Notes under the pieces: model-generated
The model's input: the letters and a program-made list of their open reading frames with translations, nothing else
Databases searched by the model: none
Told to the model about the DNA's origin: nothing
Translations under genes and position numbers: made by a program
Assembly (NCBI RefSeq): GCF_003201285.1
Contig: NZ_QICS01000016.1
Span: forward strand, 1 to 64,000
Source: Lachnotalea glycerini
Lineage (GTDB): Bacteria > Bacillota > Clostridia > Lachnospirales > Lachnospiraceae
Direction of reading: 5' to 3'
DNA: 64,000 nucleotides
Part shown: one piece after another, positions 9,901 to 18,338 of the stretch
Layout of the letters: every line of letters begins with the position of its first letter
Numbering within the stretch: the stretch's first letter is position 1

Positions 9901-10479
9901 TTCAGCTAAATCTTTATAGTCCCAAACTTGAATTTTTTGCAACTCATGTGATGTTCTAAAACCATCAAAGAAATTTACAAACGGAACTTTTCCTTTTAAT
10001 GCTGAACAATAAGAAATTGGAGATAAGTCCATTGTTTCTTGTACGCTTGAACATGCAAGCATAGCAAAACCAGTCTGTCTACATGCATATACATCGGAAT
10101 GATCTCCGAAAATAGATAATGCATGAGTCGCTAATGCTCTCGCAGAAACATTGATAACGCATGGAAGCAATTCTCCCGCAATTTTATACATGTTAGGAAT
10201 CATTAGCAATAATCCCTGAGAAGCTGTAAATGTAGTAGTCAATGCTCCTGCTGCTAACGATCCGTGGATTGCACCTGCTGCTCCAGCTTCGGACTGCATT
10301 TCCTGTACCAATACCTTTTCTCCAAAAATATTTTTCAACCCATCATTTGCCCAACGGTCTGCTAATTCCGCCATATTTGATGAAGGTGTAATTGGATAGA
10401 TTGCTGCAACTTCCGAATATGCATATGCAACGTGAGCTGCGGCGGTATTTCCGTCCATTGTTTTCATTTTTCTGTTCAT
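6940..10479 (-). CDS. nifJ: pyruvate:ferredoxin (flavodoxin) oxidoreductase
   Basis: An 1179-residue single-chain PFOR, full length for the family. It converts pyruvate and CoA to acetyl-CoA, CO2 and reduced ferredoxin in the cytoplasm. Domain order is visible: the N-terminal domain with YPITPSSNMAEL, the gamma domain near residue 420 (FWGLGSDGTVGANKN), two 4Fe-4S motifs (CIQCNFCSYVCPHA and CTGCGSCANVCPGK, about residues 690-760), and the TPP domain with CAGCGETPYAKL and GDGWAYDIGFGG plus DTEVYSNTGGQ. The ATG at 10479 has AGGAGG 7 bases upstream; the TTG at 10482 is rejected. It is transcribed alone, with its own promoter and a downstream hairpin. Confidence 0.97.
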   Translation of the reverse strand: MNRKMKTMDGNTAAAHVAYAYSEVAAIYPITPSSNMAELADRWANDGLKNIFGEKVLVQEMQSEAGAAGAIHGSLAAGALTTTFTASQGLLLMIPNMYKIAGELLPCVINVSARALATHALSIFGDHSDVYACRQTGFAMLACSSVQETMDLSPISYCSALKGKVPFVNFFDGFRTSHELQKIQVWDYKDLAEMVDQDSIDEFRANALNPNHPCHRGSAQNPDIFFQAKEASNEYYNKLPAVVEEYMGKVNAKLGTDYSLFNYYGAKNAEHVIVAMGSVCETIEETIDALIAAGEKVGVIKVRLYRPFSIEHFLKAIPDSVKQISVLDRTKEPGSIGEPLYLDVFAALKNTKFKDIPVFKGRYGLGSKDTTPAQVKAVFDNSSKESFTIGIHDDVTNLSLEVDNSFDSSSDKIKSCKFWGLGSDGTVGANKNSIKIIGDNTDQYAQAYFDYDSKKSGGVTVSHLRFGTEPIRSTYLVNKANFVACHNPSYVHKFNMVEDLKDGGTFLLNCGWTLEELEKELPAHTKRYLATHNINFYTIDGIKLGKEIGLGGRINTILQSAFFKLSQIIPVEDAIGYMKAAAKYSYGKKGDAIVNMNYQAIERGAEEAVKIEIPASWANAKDSASEDISVEGRKEVVDFVKNIQSQVNKVNGNALPVSAFKEYADGTTPSGTSAYEKRGIAIDVPEWIPENCIQCNFCSYVCPHAVIRPVAMTDEEAANAPTGAKTLPLTGLDKFKFAVTVSALDCTGCGSCANVCPGKKGAKALVMKPLDTQIHEQEMANYALKVGEKQEVIDKYKATTVKGSQFKQPLLEFSGACAGCGETPYAKLVTQLFGDRMYIANATGCSSIWGNSSPSTPYTVNKAGCGPAWSNSLFEDNAEFGYGMKLAQLALRNSLKNKIEALAADTKDATLKDSAKKYADTFESGAENAVATAELINALGKEGSKAAKEILAKKDFISKKSQWIFGGDGWAYDIGFGGLDHVIASGQDVNILVFDTEVYSNTGGQSSKSTPLGAVAQFAAGGKAVKKKDLAQIAMSYGYVYVAQIAQGADMNQCIKAMNEAESYNGPSIIIAYAPCINHGIKGGMTGAQTEEKKAVTSGYWNLFRFDPRLKAEGKNPFTLDSKAPTTSYQEFLTNEVRYSSLMKQNAERAQELFGQSEKLAAEKFEHLNKLTKLYDTAE

Positions 10480-10515
10480 CAATAATCCTCCTTGTGTATT
10501 TAATTTCCATCTACA

Positions 10516-10544
10516 ATTCTATACCCAAACCATATTATTGTAAA
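10516..10544 (-). promoter_or_regulatory. sigma-A promoter of nifJ
   Basis: On the minus strand TTTACA, a 17-bp spacer, then TAGAAT, about 35 bp upstream of the nifJ start. The remainder of the 10480-10839 gap is AT-rich and shows no gene. Confidence 0.6.
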
Positions 10545-10839
10545 GGGATTTTGCTATTGTACTTACTTTCACACAACAGATTTGCATATTGCTTAACATA
10601 ATATATTAAAACAGCAATTTACCTGCTCATTTTTAATCAGCTAATTATTTTTATCTATTTTTTAAGCAAGATTTCTTCGACACTCAACTCCCCTGATTAC
10701 TCATTTGGTTACTTTTTTCTTAATCGTTTTCTATAAATATTGAAAACGATTTTTGCTCACATCTTTTTCATGCATTTGAGCAGATTATCTTGTCTGCAGT
10801 TTTGTTTGTCCCATAGGAAATTTTAACATTTCAAATATT

Positions 10840-10880
10840 AAAAAAAGCAAAGGAAAGCTCATCCAAGAACTTTCCATTGC
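10840..10880 (-). terminator. rho-independent terminator of the SleB-type hydrolase gene
   Basis: On the minus strand GCAATGGAAAG pairs with CTTTCCTTTGC, followed by T7. It lies 30 bp beyond the stop of the gene at 10911. Confidence 0.85.
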
Positions 10881-10910
10881 ATATGTATATTATAACCTAA
10901 ATATTAAGTT

Positions 10911-12422
10911 TTATTTTGATATTGTTTTTGTATAATTAAAAAATACATGTCCTTGTATCACTTCATATTCGGACTCGCTGTATACCCGAAAGAAATTAGT
11001 CTTATTCGCATAAGACAAAGCCCAGAAATTTTTCCAGGTAAATGTAGAACGTTTAAAGTCAGCTACACTGTTTTCATTATTATTAAAATCATTCAAAATA
11101 ATCTTTGCCGCGTTTTTGCATTCTGTCGAAACTAAGCCATAATTATTTAAATATTTTGTCAACACACCTGTTCTTGCCGGTTCGAATTGATTAAACTGAT
11201 AGATTACTTCTTTATAACTCATATTACTCTTTAACCGATTCGCAATCACATATCCGACAGCAAGCTGGCCTTTATAAACCGTAACACTGCTGCTATTTAT
11301 TTTACCGGTTACCGGATATTGCTTCTGATTACCCGCTTCACAATAAATAATGGTTGCCAAAAGTTGTTCTGTGCTTACCTGTGGATCGGTTTTATATTGT
11401 GCATGTACTTTAACTCCATTCACCATTAAGTAGGATTCGCTTTCACAGACACCCTTACTGTTAAATGTATAATAAACTCCACCTATTTTTACCGAAGTGT
11501 TTTTTACCATTTTTCCGGTTGATTTAAAATAGTATTTTAAATCATTCAGTGTGAGCCATCCCGTATGCATCGTTCCATCCGAATCAAAATAGTATTTGTT
11601 TTTACTAATGGTCTTCCAGCCTGTTTTCATTCGACCTTTGGTATCAAAGAAGTATTTCTTTGAGCCTACTTTTGTCAGGCCTGTCTGCATCACTCCACTT
11701 TTGTTAAAATAATAAGTTTTTCCATTGATTTCTTGAAAACCGGTCTGCATTGCTCCTGTGCTATCAAAATAATACTTTTTCTTATTGATCGTCTTGATCC
11801 CAGTTTTCATTCGGCCTTTACTGTCAAAGAAATATTTCTTTGACCCTACTTTCGTCAGACCTGTCTGCATCACACCTTGTTTATTAAAGTAATAGGTCTT
11901 TCCTTTGATTTCTTGAAAACCGGTTGTCATAGTTCCTGCACTGTCAAAATAATACTTTTTACTATTAACGGTCTTCCATCCTGTTTTCATCCGGCCCTTA
12001 TTGTCAAAGTAGTACTTGCTTGAACCTACTTTGGTCAGACCTGTCTGCATGACTCCCTTTTTATTAAAGTAATAAGTTTTCTTTTTTATCGTTTGAAAAC
12101 CAGTCTGCATCACACCTGATTCATTGAAATAGTATTTCTTATCATTGATGGTTTGCCAACCTGTCTTCATGACTCCTTTGCTGTCAAAATAATACTTATT
12201 TCCATCAATCTTTTTCCATCCTGTTTGTTTGACGCCATCAATATAACAATACGTCTTCCCCTTTTTTGTCTGCCAAACGGTACTATCTTGTGTTTGATCA
12301 TTTGCTGTACTATTCTGTGTCTGCCCATTTGTTGCAGTATCCTCTGCATTTACAACAGGCATTGATGTAGATAGAAGAATCGTGCACAGAAACAGTGTTA
12401 CTATCGTCAGTACCTTTTTCAC
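10911..12422 (-). CDS. secreted SleB/CwlJ-type cell wall hydrolase with cell-wall-binding repeats
   Basis: A 503-residue exported protein. A signal peptide (about residues 1-26) is followed by a short Thr/Gln/Asn linker, then about fourteen 20-residue cell-wall-binding repeats (residues 49-330) of the form GW.TI..KYYF...G.M.T, and a C-terminal Hydrolase_2 (SleB/CwlJ) domain at about 355-500 with the family's IIYCEAG and GQLAVGYVIANRL motifs, where the Glu is the presumed catalytic acid. The repeats should bind wall teichoic or choline-like polymer or peptidoglycan, and the domain cleaves glycan strands. The start is GTG with AAAGGAGG 7 bases upstream. A true spore SleB has a different N-terminal domain, so this is probably a vegetative autolysin. 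It is divergent from the 1306-residue surface protein. Confidence 0.88.
   Translation of the reverse strand: MKKVLTIVTLFLCTILLSTSMPVVNAEDTATNGQTQNSTANDQTQDSTVWQTKKGKTYCYIDGVKQTGWKKIDGNKYYFDSKGVMKTGWQTINDKKYYFNESGVMQTGFQTIKKKTYYFNKKGVMQTGLTKVGSSKYYFDNKGRMKTGWKTVNSKKYYFDSAGTMTTGFQEIKGKTYYFNKQGVMQTGLTKVGSKKYFFDSKGRMKTGIKTINKKKYYFDSTGAMQTGFQEINGKTYYFNKSGVMQTGLTKVGSKKYFFDTKGRMKTGWKTISKNKYYFDSDGTMHTGWLTLNDLKYYFKSTGKMVKNTSVKIGGVYYTFNSKGVCESESYLMVNGVKVHAQYKTDPQVSTEQLLATIIYCEAGNQKQYPVTGKINSSSVTVYKGQLAVGYVIANRLKSNMSYKEVIYQFNQFEPARTGVLTKYLNNYGLVSTECKNAAKIILNDFNNNENSVADFKRSTFTWKNFWALSYANKTNFFRVYSESEYEVIQGHVFFNYTKTISK
11520..12220 (-). repeat. 60-bp tandem repeats with a 180-bp higher-order period
   Basis: The coding repeats alternate in type: units opening GF, GL and GW/GI follow each other three times. 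At DNA level the GF-type unit recurs at 11731, 11911 and 12091, exactly 180 bp apart, with near-identical sequence (TTGAAAACC core). The array therefore grew by duplication of a three-unit block, not of single units. Confidence 0.85.
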
Positions 12423-12470
12423 TTTTTTTCCTCCTTTAATCCATTGTCCATAACTATTTTCTACAATATT

Positions 12471-12499
12471 ACTATAATATATCTATATATATAATGCAA
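12471..12499 (-). promoter_or_regulatory. sigma-A promoter of the SleB-type hydrolase
   Basis: On the minus strand TTGCAT, 17-bp spacer, TATAGT, about 50 bp upstream of the GTG start, within the 244-bp divergent intergenic region. No equally clear promoter was found for the plus-strand gene. Confidence 0.6.
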
Positions 12500-12666
12500 C
12501 AGTACGATAAATTTTCCAAAAATAGTAGATGCTCTATTATTAATTTTTAATTATTTTTTGGAAATTGTGGAAATTTTCTTTCAGGACTACTATAATAAAT
12601 ACTTGCAGGCTATTTTTAAAAACAAAATCATTCAGTCCATTATAACATAATTAAGGAGGGATAACT

Positions 12667-15600
12667 ATGAAAGGACTATTTCATAAAACAATGATTAAAA
12701 AAGTAATACCATTACTTTTACTTTTTTGTCTTCTGTCTGAATCTACATTTTCGTCAGACATACCTACTGTTTATGCCGAAACTGCCAATTCACAAGAAAC
12801 AAATACAGATTCCTTTAACAGTACAGATGAAACTCAAAATAATTCAACAGACACTACCCCTGTAACAAATACCGAAGATGACAGTGATACTGTCAACTCT
12901 AATGAATTGTCAACTGCTACCGGGGCGGATAATACTATTGTTTCAGATTCAACGGATAGTGGTACAGATACCGGAACTGATACCACAACAAACGAAACAG
13001 TTTCACAAACAGATAGCTCCGATACAAATGCTTTGGCGGACGAATCTGTTTCCGTTGCAGATACAGATAATAAAACAAAGAGCAAAAGTGAAGACATCGA
13101 AATATCTAAAGAAACGTTTCCAGATGAAGTATTTCGCACTTTTGTGACCAAACATTTTGATAATGATAAAAATCAAAAATTGTCCTGCGAAGAAATGACT
13201 CAAGTAGAAAATATTGATGTATCTAATATGGGAATTCAAGACTTGACCGGTATTGAGTATTTCACAAATATTGTTTATTTATATTGCAATGGCAACAAAC
13301 TGAAATCACTTAAGCTTGATACCTTATCAAGTATGACCGTATTAGACTGCTCATACAATTATTTAACTAGTCTTGATTTAAGTAAATGTGCTGCTCTCGT
13401 TTCATTAGAGTGCCAAAATAATGCGTTTACAATTTCATTAGACGATAACAATTCTTATGATTTATCTACTTTAAAAGGCTTTGATATAAAAAATTCTTCT
13501 AATTGGTCTGAGAGCGTAGTCATTAAAGATGGCGTTTTAACCTTAGAAGATGATTATAAAAATTCAATTATCACTTATGATTATTTGGTCAGTGCTCCAC
13601 TTATTGAAGATACTTATCTTCATTTTACTATGGTAATTGCAGATCAGAATCTGTCTGATATTGAAATGAATGAAACTACTTTTCCTGATGAGGCGTTTAG
13701 AGAATACATAATTGAGAATTTTGATACAAATGAAGACTCTATTTTAACATCCGAAGAAAGAAATAGCATTACTTATCTTTACGCCCCTGAAAAAAAAATT
13801 GCTTCGCTTTCTGGCATTGAATATTTTCCAAACCTGGTATTCCTTAACTTGGATCATAATGACATTACGGTTGCTAATGTTAATACTTTTATAAGTTTAC
13901 GAAGTATTTATTTAGATAACAATCAGCTCACTGATTTGCAAATTAATGAGCTGACAAATATTGAAGAGCTTTATTGCAGCAACAATCAACTAACCAGTTT
14001 AACCATAAACCCACTTAATCAGCTTAAAAAGCTCGATTGTAGCAGTAATCAATTAACCAATCTTGATACCACAAATCTGACAGGGCTTGTCGAACTTTAT
14101 TTAAACAATAACCAGTTGTACTGCCTAGACTTAAGTACCTGTCCCTTATTAGAGCTGGTTGAATGTAAAGATAATGTCTATGAATTGACATCCGAAAATA
14201 ATATTGTTTCTTTATCCGGGCTTGAACTCCTTGATTTAACCAGAACAACTAACTGGTCTGAGGGAAATTTAAGTAATGAAAGTTCTCTATTATTAGATAG
14301 CGTTACTGATGAAAAACTGATTACCTTTGACTATATGGTCAATGCCCCTCAGCTTTCCGATAGCAGTATTACTTTTACTATAAAGGTACTTCCTCAGATA
14401 ACACAAGCTGCTCAGACACAGATTGAACCGCAGACACAAGCAGAAGCTCTACCACAGGTTGAGGCTCAAACACAGATTCCTGCAACTAACAGCACACCAA
14501 GTCTTGTATCCTATCAGGTTGTCTTTAATAGCGATGGGGGTAATGAAATTTTATCACAATCCGTACAAGCAGGCAGTCATGTTGTTTCACCGGATAATCC
14601 TGTTAAGTCCGGATATTTATTCAACGGCTGGTATAATGGAGAAATCCCCTATGATTTTAATACTGCAATATCTGGTGATATTACCTTAAATGCACACTGG
14701 CAGCAAGTTACACCGCCCAAGCCAACCATTAAGAGTTTAAAAAATTCTAAAAAATCTAAACTGAAAGTAAATCTAAAAGCTGCTAAAAATATTGAAGGCT
14801 ATGAAATTTCTTACAGTACAAATAAAAGTGCTAAGAAAAATGCTATTATTATTACAACAAATAAAACTTCCTACACCATTGGCAATCTGGTGCAAGGAAA
14901 AACCTATTATGTAACGGTAAGAACCTATTCGTCAGATTCAACCGGTGAAAAAGTATACAGTGATTATAGTAAAATTAAAAAACTTAAAATTAGCAAGGGA
15001 CTTTCAGAGGCAAAGGCAACTGGTACATCCTCAACAATCAGAAGTTGTAAAATCACCTCAAATGACAATATAAATGTTTCAGCCAAAGCCAGTGCTATTA
15101 TTAAGAGCAGCGATAATTATTATTATTTATTTGCTCTCCCATCTTATAAAAAGAGTATACCAAAAAACGCTGTTCCTTTAGATTCAACAGTGAAAGCAAC
15201 CTCATTTAAATTTAATACTCCATTGAATGCTGATACCTCTGAAAGCCAGCTTTACTCTAAATTTGTTGTAGCAATTAAGGTGAAATCCGGATATAAAATA
15301 ATCAGTAAAGCTAAATACATAACAAATCCTCAAAAAATTGCTGAATATACCTATTCATTTCCAACTGCATCGACTAAGAAGGGACTACAAATAAATGCTG
15401 GAATGTTGAATGATGTAAAAGACCTAGGCGTTAAAAACTCAGCCTTTAACATTCCTCTTGATATGATTATTGCCGCACCTGGGGAAGATAACCATCGAAA
15501 TGGAATCGAATATGATTATAACGGTGAAACCTATTGGTTTAGAAAAGGTATGATTGCTGCTTATGATTCATTATTCAGGCAATTAAAGGATCAGGATATT

Positions 15601-16587
15601 GTCGTCACTGCTATTATCTTATTAGGGTGGAGAAATGATTTAACCTACCTGATTTCCCCATCCGGCAGAGAAGAAGGCCATAATTACTACAATTTTAATA
15701 CTTCAAATTATGATGCCAGAAAACAACTAGAGGCAACCTTTGCTTTCCTTGCGCAGCGTTATGCCAGTGACTCTGGAAATGGTCAAGTGGTAAATTGGAT
15801 TATTGGAAACGAAGTCAATAGCTTTGATACATGGAACTATGCAGGCACAAAATCATTGTCTAAATATGCCCAGCTTTACGCTGATTCCTATCGCTTGGCC
15901 TATACTGCTATCAAAAGTAAATATAGTAATGCACGAGTATATGTATCTCTGGATCAATGCTGGACCATCAGTAATTCAGATACGTTTGGAGGAAAAGAAT
16001 TTTTGAATCAATTTGATTCTATATTAAGTGGATCGGGAGATATTGGATGGCATCTTGCTTATCATGCTTATCCTTCACCTTTGACAAATCCTCGTTTTTG
16101 GAAAAATGAAAATGGATTGTCAGAAAACAATGAGGACACACCTGTAATATCAATTAGTAACATTAATGTATTAACCAATTATATTAAAAAACATTACGGT
16201 AAGAGTACACGAATTATCTTGTCTGAGCAAGGTTTTACTTCTGCCAAGCCATATGGTGAAAAGACTCAGGCCGCGGCAATGGCTTATGCTTATTATTTAG
16301 CTGAATTCAATCCCATGATAGATGCGTTTATTCTTTCCCGGCATGTCGATAATGTTGCAGAAACAAATGATGGACTTAATTTAGGTTTATGGAGTAATAC
16401 GCCAGGACGAGTTGAAAAAGCATACCAAAAAAAATATTCCTGGAGAATATATAAATATATGGACACTCCAAGTTCTACTAAGGTAACAAAATTTGCTTTA
16501 AAAATTATTGGAGCGTCAAGTTGGAAAAAAATAGTTCCAAAATATAAAGCAAATAAATTTAAATCAATGCCAAATGCTAATGAATAA
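12667..16587 (+). CDS. large secreted LRR / InlB-repeat / Fn3-like protein with C-terminal DUF5722 glycosidase-like domain
   Basis: A 1306-residue exported multidomain protein. In order: a signal peptide (about 1-37); a Thr/Ser/Asp-rich linker to about 145; two modules (about 147-320 and 332-575), each opening FPDE.FR with an EF-hand-like Asp/Asn loop followed by leucine-rich repeats (LYCSNNQLTSL type); a Gln/Thr linker; a Listeria-Bacteroides InlB repeat at 615-678 (GYLFNGWYNGE); a fibronectin-III-like domain at 682-777; and a DUF5722 TIM-barrel domain at about 905-1272. That last domain contains WIIGNEVN (Glu1049) and IILSEQGF (Glu1187), the expected acid/base and nucleophile of a GH-A-like fold. 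AGGAGG precedes the ATG. No LPXTG or wall-repeat anchor is seen. The substrate is unknown. Confidence 0.85.
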   Translation: MKGLFHKTMIKKVIPLLLLFCLLSESTFSSDIPTVYAETANSQETNTDSFNSTDETQNNSTDTTPVTNTEDDSDTVNSNELSTATGADNTIVSDSTDSGTDTGTDTTTNETVSQTDSSDTNALADESVSVADTDNKTKSKSEDIEISKETFPDEVFRTFVTKHFDNDKNQKLSCEEMTQVENIDVSNMGIQDLTGIEYFTNIVYLYCNGNKLKSLKLDTLSSMTVLDCSYNYLTSLDLSKCAALVSLECQNNAFTISLDDNNSYDLSTLKGFDIKNSSNWSESVVIKDGVLTLEDDYKNSIITYDYLVSAPLIEDTYLHFTMVIADQNLSDIEMNETTFPDEAFREYIIENFDTNEDSILTSEERNSITYLYAPEKKIASLSGIEYFPNLVFLNLDHNDITVANVNTFISLRSIYLDNNQLTDLQINELTNIEELYCSNNQLTSLTINPLNQLKKLDCSSNQLTNLDTTNLTGLVELYLNNNQLYCLDLSTCPLLELVECKDNVYELTSENNIVSLSGLELLDLTRTTNWSEGNLSNESSLLLDSVTDEKLITFDYMVNAPQLSDSSITFTIKVLPQITQAAQTQIEPQTQAEALPQVEAQTQIPATNSTPSLVSYQVVFNSDGGNEILSQSVQAGSHVVSPDNPVKSGYLFNGWYNGEIPYDFNTAISGDITLNAHWQQVTPPKPTIKSLKNSKKSKLKVNLKAAKNIEGYEISYSTNKSAKKNAIIITTNKTSYTIGNLVQGKTYYVTVRTYSSDSTGEKVYSDYSKIKKLKISKGLSEAKATGTSSTIRSCKITSNDNINVSAKASAIIKSSDNYYYLFALPSYKKSIPKNAVPLDSTVKATSFKFNTPLNADTSESQLYSKFVVAIKVKSGYKIISKAKYITNPQKIAEYTYSFPTASTKKGLQINAGMLNDVKDLGVKNSAFNIPLDMIIAAPGEDNHRNGIEYDYNGETYWFRKGMIAAYDSLFRQLKDQDIVVTAIILLGWRNDLTYLISPSGREEGHNYYNFNTSNYDARKQLEATFAFLAQRYASDSGNGQVVNWIIGNEVNSFDTWNYAGTKSLSKYAQLYADSYRLAYTAIKSKYSNARVYVSLDQCWTISNSDTFGGKEFLNQFDSILSGSGDIGWHLAYHAYPSPLTNPRFWKNENGLSENNEDTPVISISNINVLTNYIKKHYGKSTRIILSEQGFTSAKPYGEKTQAAAMAYAYYLAEFNPMIDAFILSRHVDNVAETNDGLNLGLWSNTPGRVEKAYQKKYSWRIYKYMDTPSSTKVTKFALKIIGASSWKKIVPKYKANKFKSMPNANE

Positions 16588-16593
16588 AATTTC

Positions 16594-16615
16594 TCGTTAG
16601 CACTAACGATTTTTA
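16594..16615 (+). terminator. short hairpin with T-run after the DUF5722 gene
   Basis: TCGTTAG and CTAACGA form a 7-bp stem with a very short loop, followed by T5, starting 7 bp after the stop codon. Confidence 0.5.
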
Positions 16616-16671
16616 TACTTTGGAAATTACCTACTTTATTTCTTAATATAATAATCTATTCTATAATATTT

Positions 16672-16713
16672 AAAAGATACAAGCCTATCTTTTCTAGGTT
16701 TGTATCTTTTTTA
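16672..16713. terminator. bidirectional terminator
   Basis: AAAAGATACAA and TTGTATCTTTT flank an inner CCTA/TAGG stem, with A-runs on the left and T6 on the right. It can terminate both the plus-strand DUF5722 gene and the minus-strand sirtuin gene. Confidence 0.8.
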
Positions 16714-16744
16714 CATTATATTTTTTATTAGATTGGTATCAGGC

Positions 16745-17509
16745 TTAAGCTCTAACTTGTGAAAGACACTCTTTCTCCTCTATAGCTTCTACTATTTCAG
16801 GCAATACATCAACTACTTTTTTATGCACAACAAAGTCCGCTAATTTATCAGTATAATGTTCTTCCTCGTTAATTAAGATAAGTTTATTTCCTGTATAATA
16901 TTGAAGAAATTTTTCAGATAAAAATGCATTTAAATTACATCCTAACACTAATAAATTATCTGCATTTGCGATGGCTGAAGCCGCTTCCGTAATGGCTGCA
17001 TTTGATATCATCTCTCCCACCAATGCTACCCCCGGACGAATTGTAGCCTTACAGTTTTCACAAAGTGGTACCCTTTTACTTTGTTTAATATATTCTACTG
17101 GAAATTTTTTATGACATCTTGGGCAAGTATTATCTGAAACAGTTCCATGTAAATTTATTACCTTTTTACAGCCTGCTAATTCAAGTGCTCCATGAATACA
17201 TCTGGTAATGCAGCACTTGAGCTTACCCATTTGCTCTAGCTTAGCCAATGCCTTGAAAGCTTCGTTTGGTATAATATCCAACTGCAACACACTTTCTCTA
17301 TAATACTGATAAAATAATTCTGTTCTCGTGTGAAAAAAAGTAGAACTAAATAATTCTTCTGGAGAATAACCATAGCTCATTTCTATATCATAGGCTTCTT
17401 CATCCTCCCTAAAATTCAAATATCCATTTTCTTTATAAGCTCCTAAGCCACACAAACAAACCAAACGATTGCTGTTTTGAAAAATATCTTCTAATATTTC
17501 ATAAGCCAT
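16745..17509 (-). CDS. divergent Sir2-family protein, catalytic His retained
   Basis: A 254-residue protein with the sirtuin plan. It keeps the catalytic-loop His (INLHGTV, His121), the structural zinc Cys quartet (CPRC 129/132 and CENC 150/153) and the RPGVALVGE motif. It departs in the NAD site: the usual GAGIS start reads GLGAYKENGY, and the TQNID motif reads ITRCIHG, losing the Asn and Asp that contact NAD. It may have weak deacylase activity, another NAD-linked role, or only substrate binding. GAGGG lies 5 bases before the ATG. A paralogue at 48033 aligns without gaps around the His and zinc sites. Confidence 0.85.
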   Translation of the reverse strand: MAYEILEDIFQNSNRLVCLCGLGAYKENGYLNFREDEEAYDIEMSYGYSPEELFSSTFFHTRTELFYQYYRESVLQLDIIPNEAFKALAKLEQMGKLKCCITRCIHGALELAGCKKVINLHGTVSDNTCPRCHKKFPVEYIKQSKRVPLCENCKATIRPGVALVGEMISNAAITEAASAIANADNLLVLGCNLNAFLSEKFLQYYTGNKLILINEEEHYTDKLADFVVHKKVVDVLPEIVEAIEEKECLSQVRA

Positions 17510-17627
17510 TTTATCCCTCTTTTCTCTTCAAATCTTCTATTATAAATATTATTTATAACCATATTTATTCAAACATAATTAAAATAAAATATCTCACATT
17601 TATTTATTATTTTTAAAATTAGTGTCA

Positions 17628-17654
17628 ACAAGTACAAACATTACATCATATTAT
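17628..17654 (+). promoter_or_regulatory. weak sigma-K-like motif before the Cys/Gly-rich gene
   Basis: AC, a 17-bp spacer, then CATATTAT upstream of the small Cys-rich gene. This approximates the late-sporulation pattern AC-N16/17-CATAnnnT, but such short motifs arise often in AT-rich DNA. Confidence 0.2.
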
Positions 17655-17685
17655 TAAGTGTAATCAAATTATTGGAGGAAATTAA

Positions 17686-17919
17686 ATGAGTGATTTAGCT
17701 GCAACACAATGCGGATGTGGCGATTGTAATAGTGGTTGTAATTCCATTATCTGGATTATCCTATTACTTTGCTGCTGTGGTGGAAATGGTTTAGGAGGAG
17801 GTTGTGGCGATAGCTGCGGTGGCGGCTGCGGTGGCGGAAACGATAGTTGTCTCCTAATTATAATCTTACTTCTTTGCTGCGGTGGCTGTGGCGGTGGCTG
17901 CGGACGTTCTTTCTGTTAA
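17686..17919 (+). CDS. small Cys/Gly-rich protein with two hydrophobic segments
   Basis: A 77-residue protein with about 17 Cys and 23 Gly. The layout is two-fold: a Cys/Gly patch, a hydrophobic run (IIWIILLLCCC), a second Gly/Cys patch, a second hydrophobic run (LLIIILLLCC), and a final Gly/Cys tail. It resembles the chorion-class high-cysteine small proteins annotated in Clostridia. No function is established to my knowledge; a disulfide-linked coat or metal-binding layer is a guess. GGAGG precedes the ATG and a strong terminator follows, so this is a genuine single-gene unit. Confidence 0.8.
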   Translation: MSDLAATQCGCGDCNSGCNSIIWIILLLCCCGGNGLGGGCGDSCGGGCGGGNDSCLLIIILLLCCGGCGGGCGRSFC

Positions 17920-17936
17920 AATCCATATTTTCTAAC

Positions 17937-17967
17937 AAAAATGCATTCCATAATGGAATGCATTTTT
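17937..17967. terminator. perfect 14-bp terminator hairpin
   Basis: AAAAATGCATTCCA, loop TAA, TGGAATGCATTTTT. It is symmetric and can act in both directions, 17 bp after the Cys/Gly-rich gene. Confidence 0.9.
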
Positions 17968-18012
17968 CTGTTTTTGCTCCATTGTATGATTATCACACGA
18001 TCTAATTAATAG

Positions 18013-18174
18013 TTATGACTCATTCTTAATTTTTTTTGTATTATGATACGAATTACTATTTTTATTTTTCATTTTTCTTTCTTCCATCATTATTTTTTGT
18101 TTTTCCATCTTTTTTATACATTCCTCATCTATTTCATATATAGTATTATCCTCAATTATTACTTTATTCCCCAT
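18013..18174 (-). CDS. 53-residue hypothetical protein
   Basis: A small ORF of 53 codons plus stop, beginning MGNKVIIEDNTIYEIDEECI and ending in a Lys/Asn-rich tail. AAAGGA lies 5 bases before the ATG. The composition is coding-like (alternating charged residues, a probable amphipathic helix at 15-38), and it fills an otherwise empty 370-bp gap divergently from the gene at 18339. I do not recognise a domain. It resembles short Clostridia proteins of unknown function. Low-complexity AT-rich DNA can mimic this, so confidence is moderate. Confidence 0.55.
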   Translation of the reverse strand: MGNKVIIEDNTIYEIDEECIKKMEKQKIMMEERKMKNKNSNSYHNTKKIKNES

Positions 18175-18266
18175 ATAATTCCTTTCTTTTTCAATTTTAT
18201 TAAAATACTGTAATAAACCGAAAAATATAATTACATTGAAACTATAATATAATATATGATTTATAC

Positions 18267-18299
18267 TTCATATCTGTCATATTATCAAACAGATATGAA
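18267..18299. promoter_or_regulatory. 11-bp perfect inverted repeat between divergent small genes
   Basis: TTCATATCTGT, 11-bp loop, ACAGATATGAA. It sits 40 bp upstream of the plus-strand gene at 18339 and 93 bp upstream of the minus-strand small ORF. It could be an operator or a leader hairpin; no T-run follows. Confidence 0.45.
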
Positions 18300-18338
18300 T
18301 ATTATTTTCTAGAACATATAAAAAAGGGGGGACAACAC

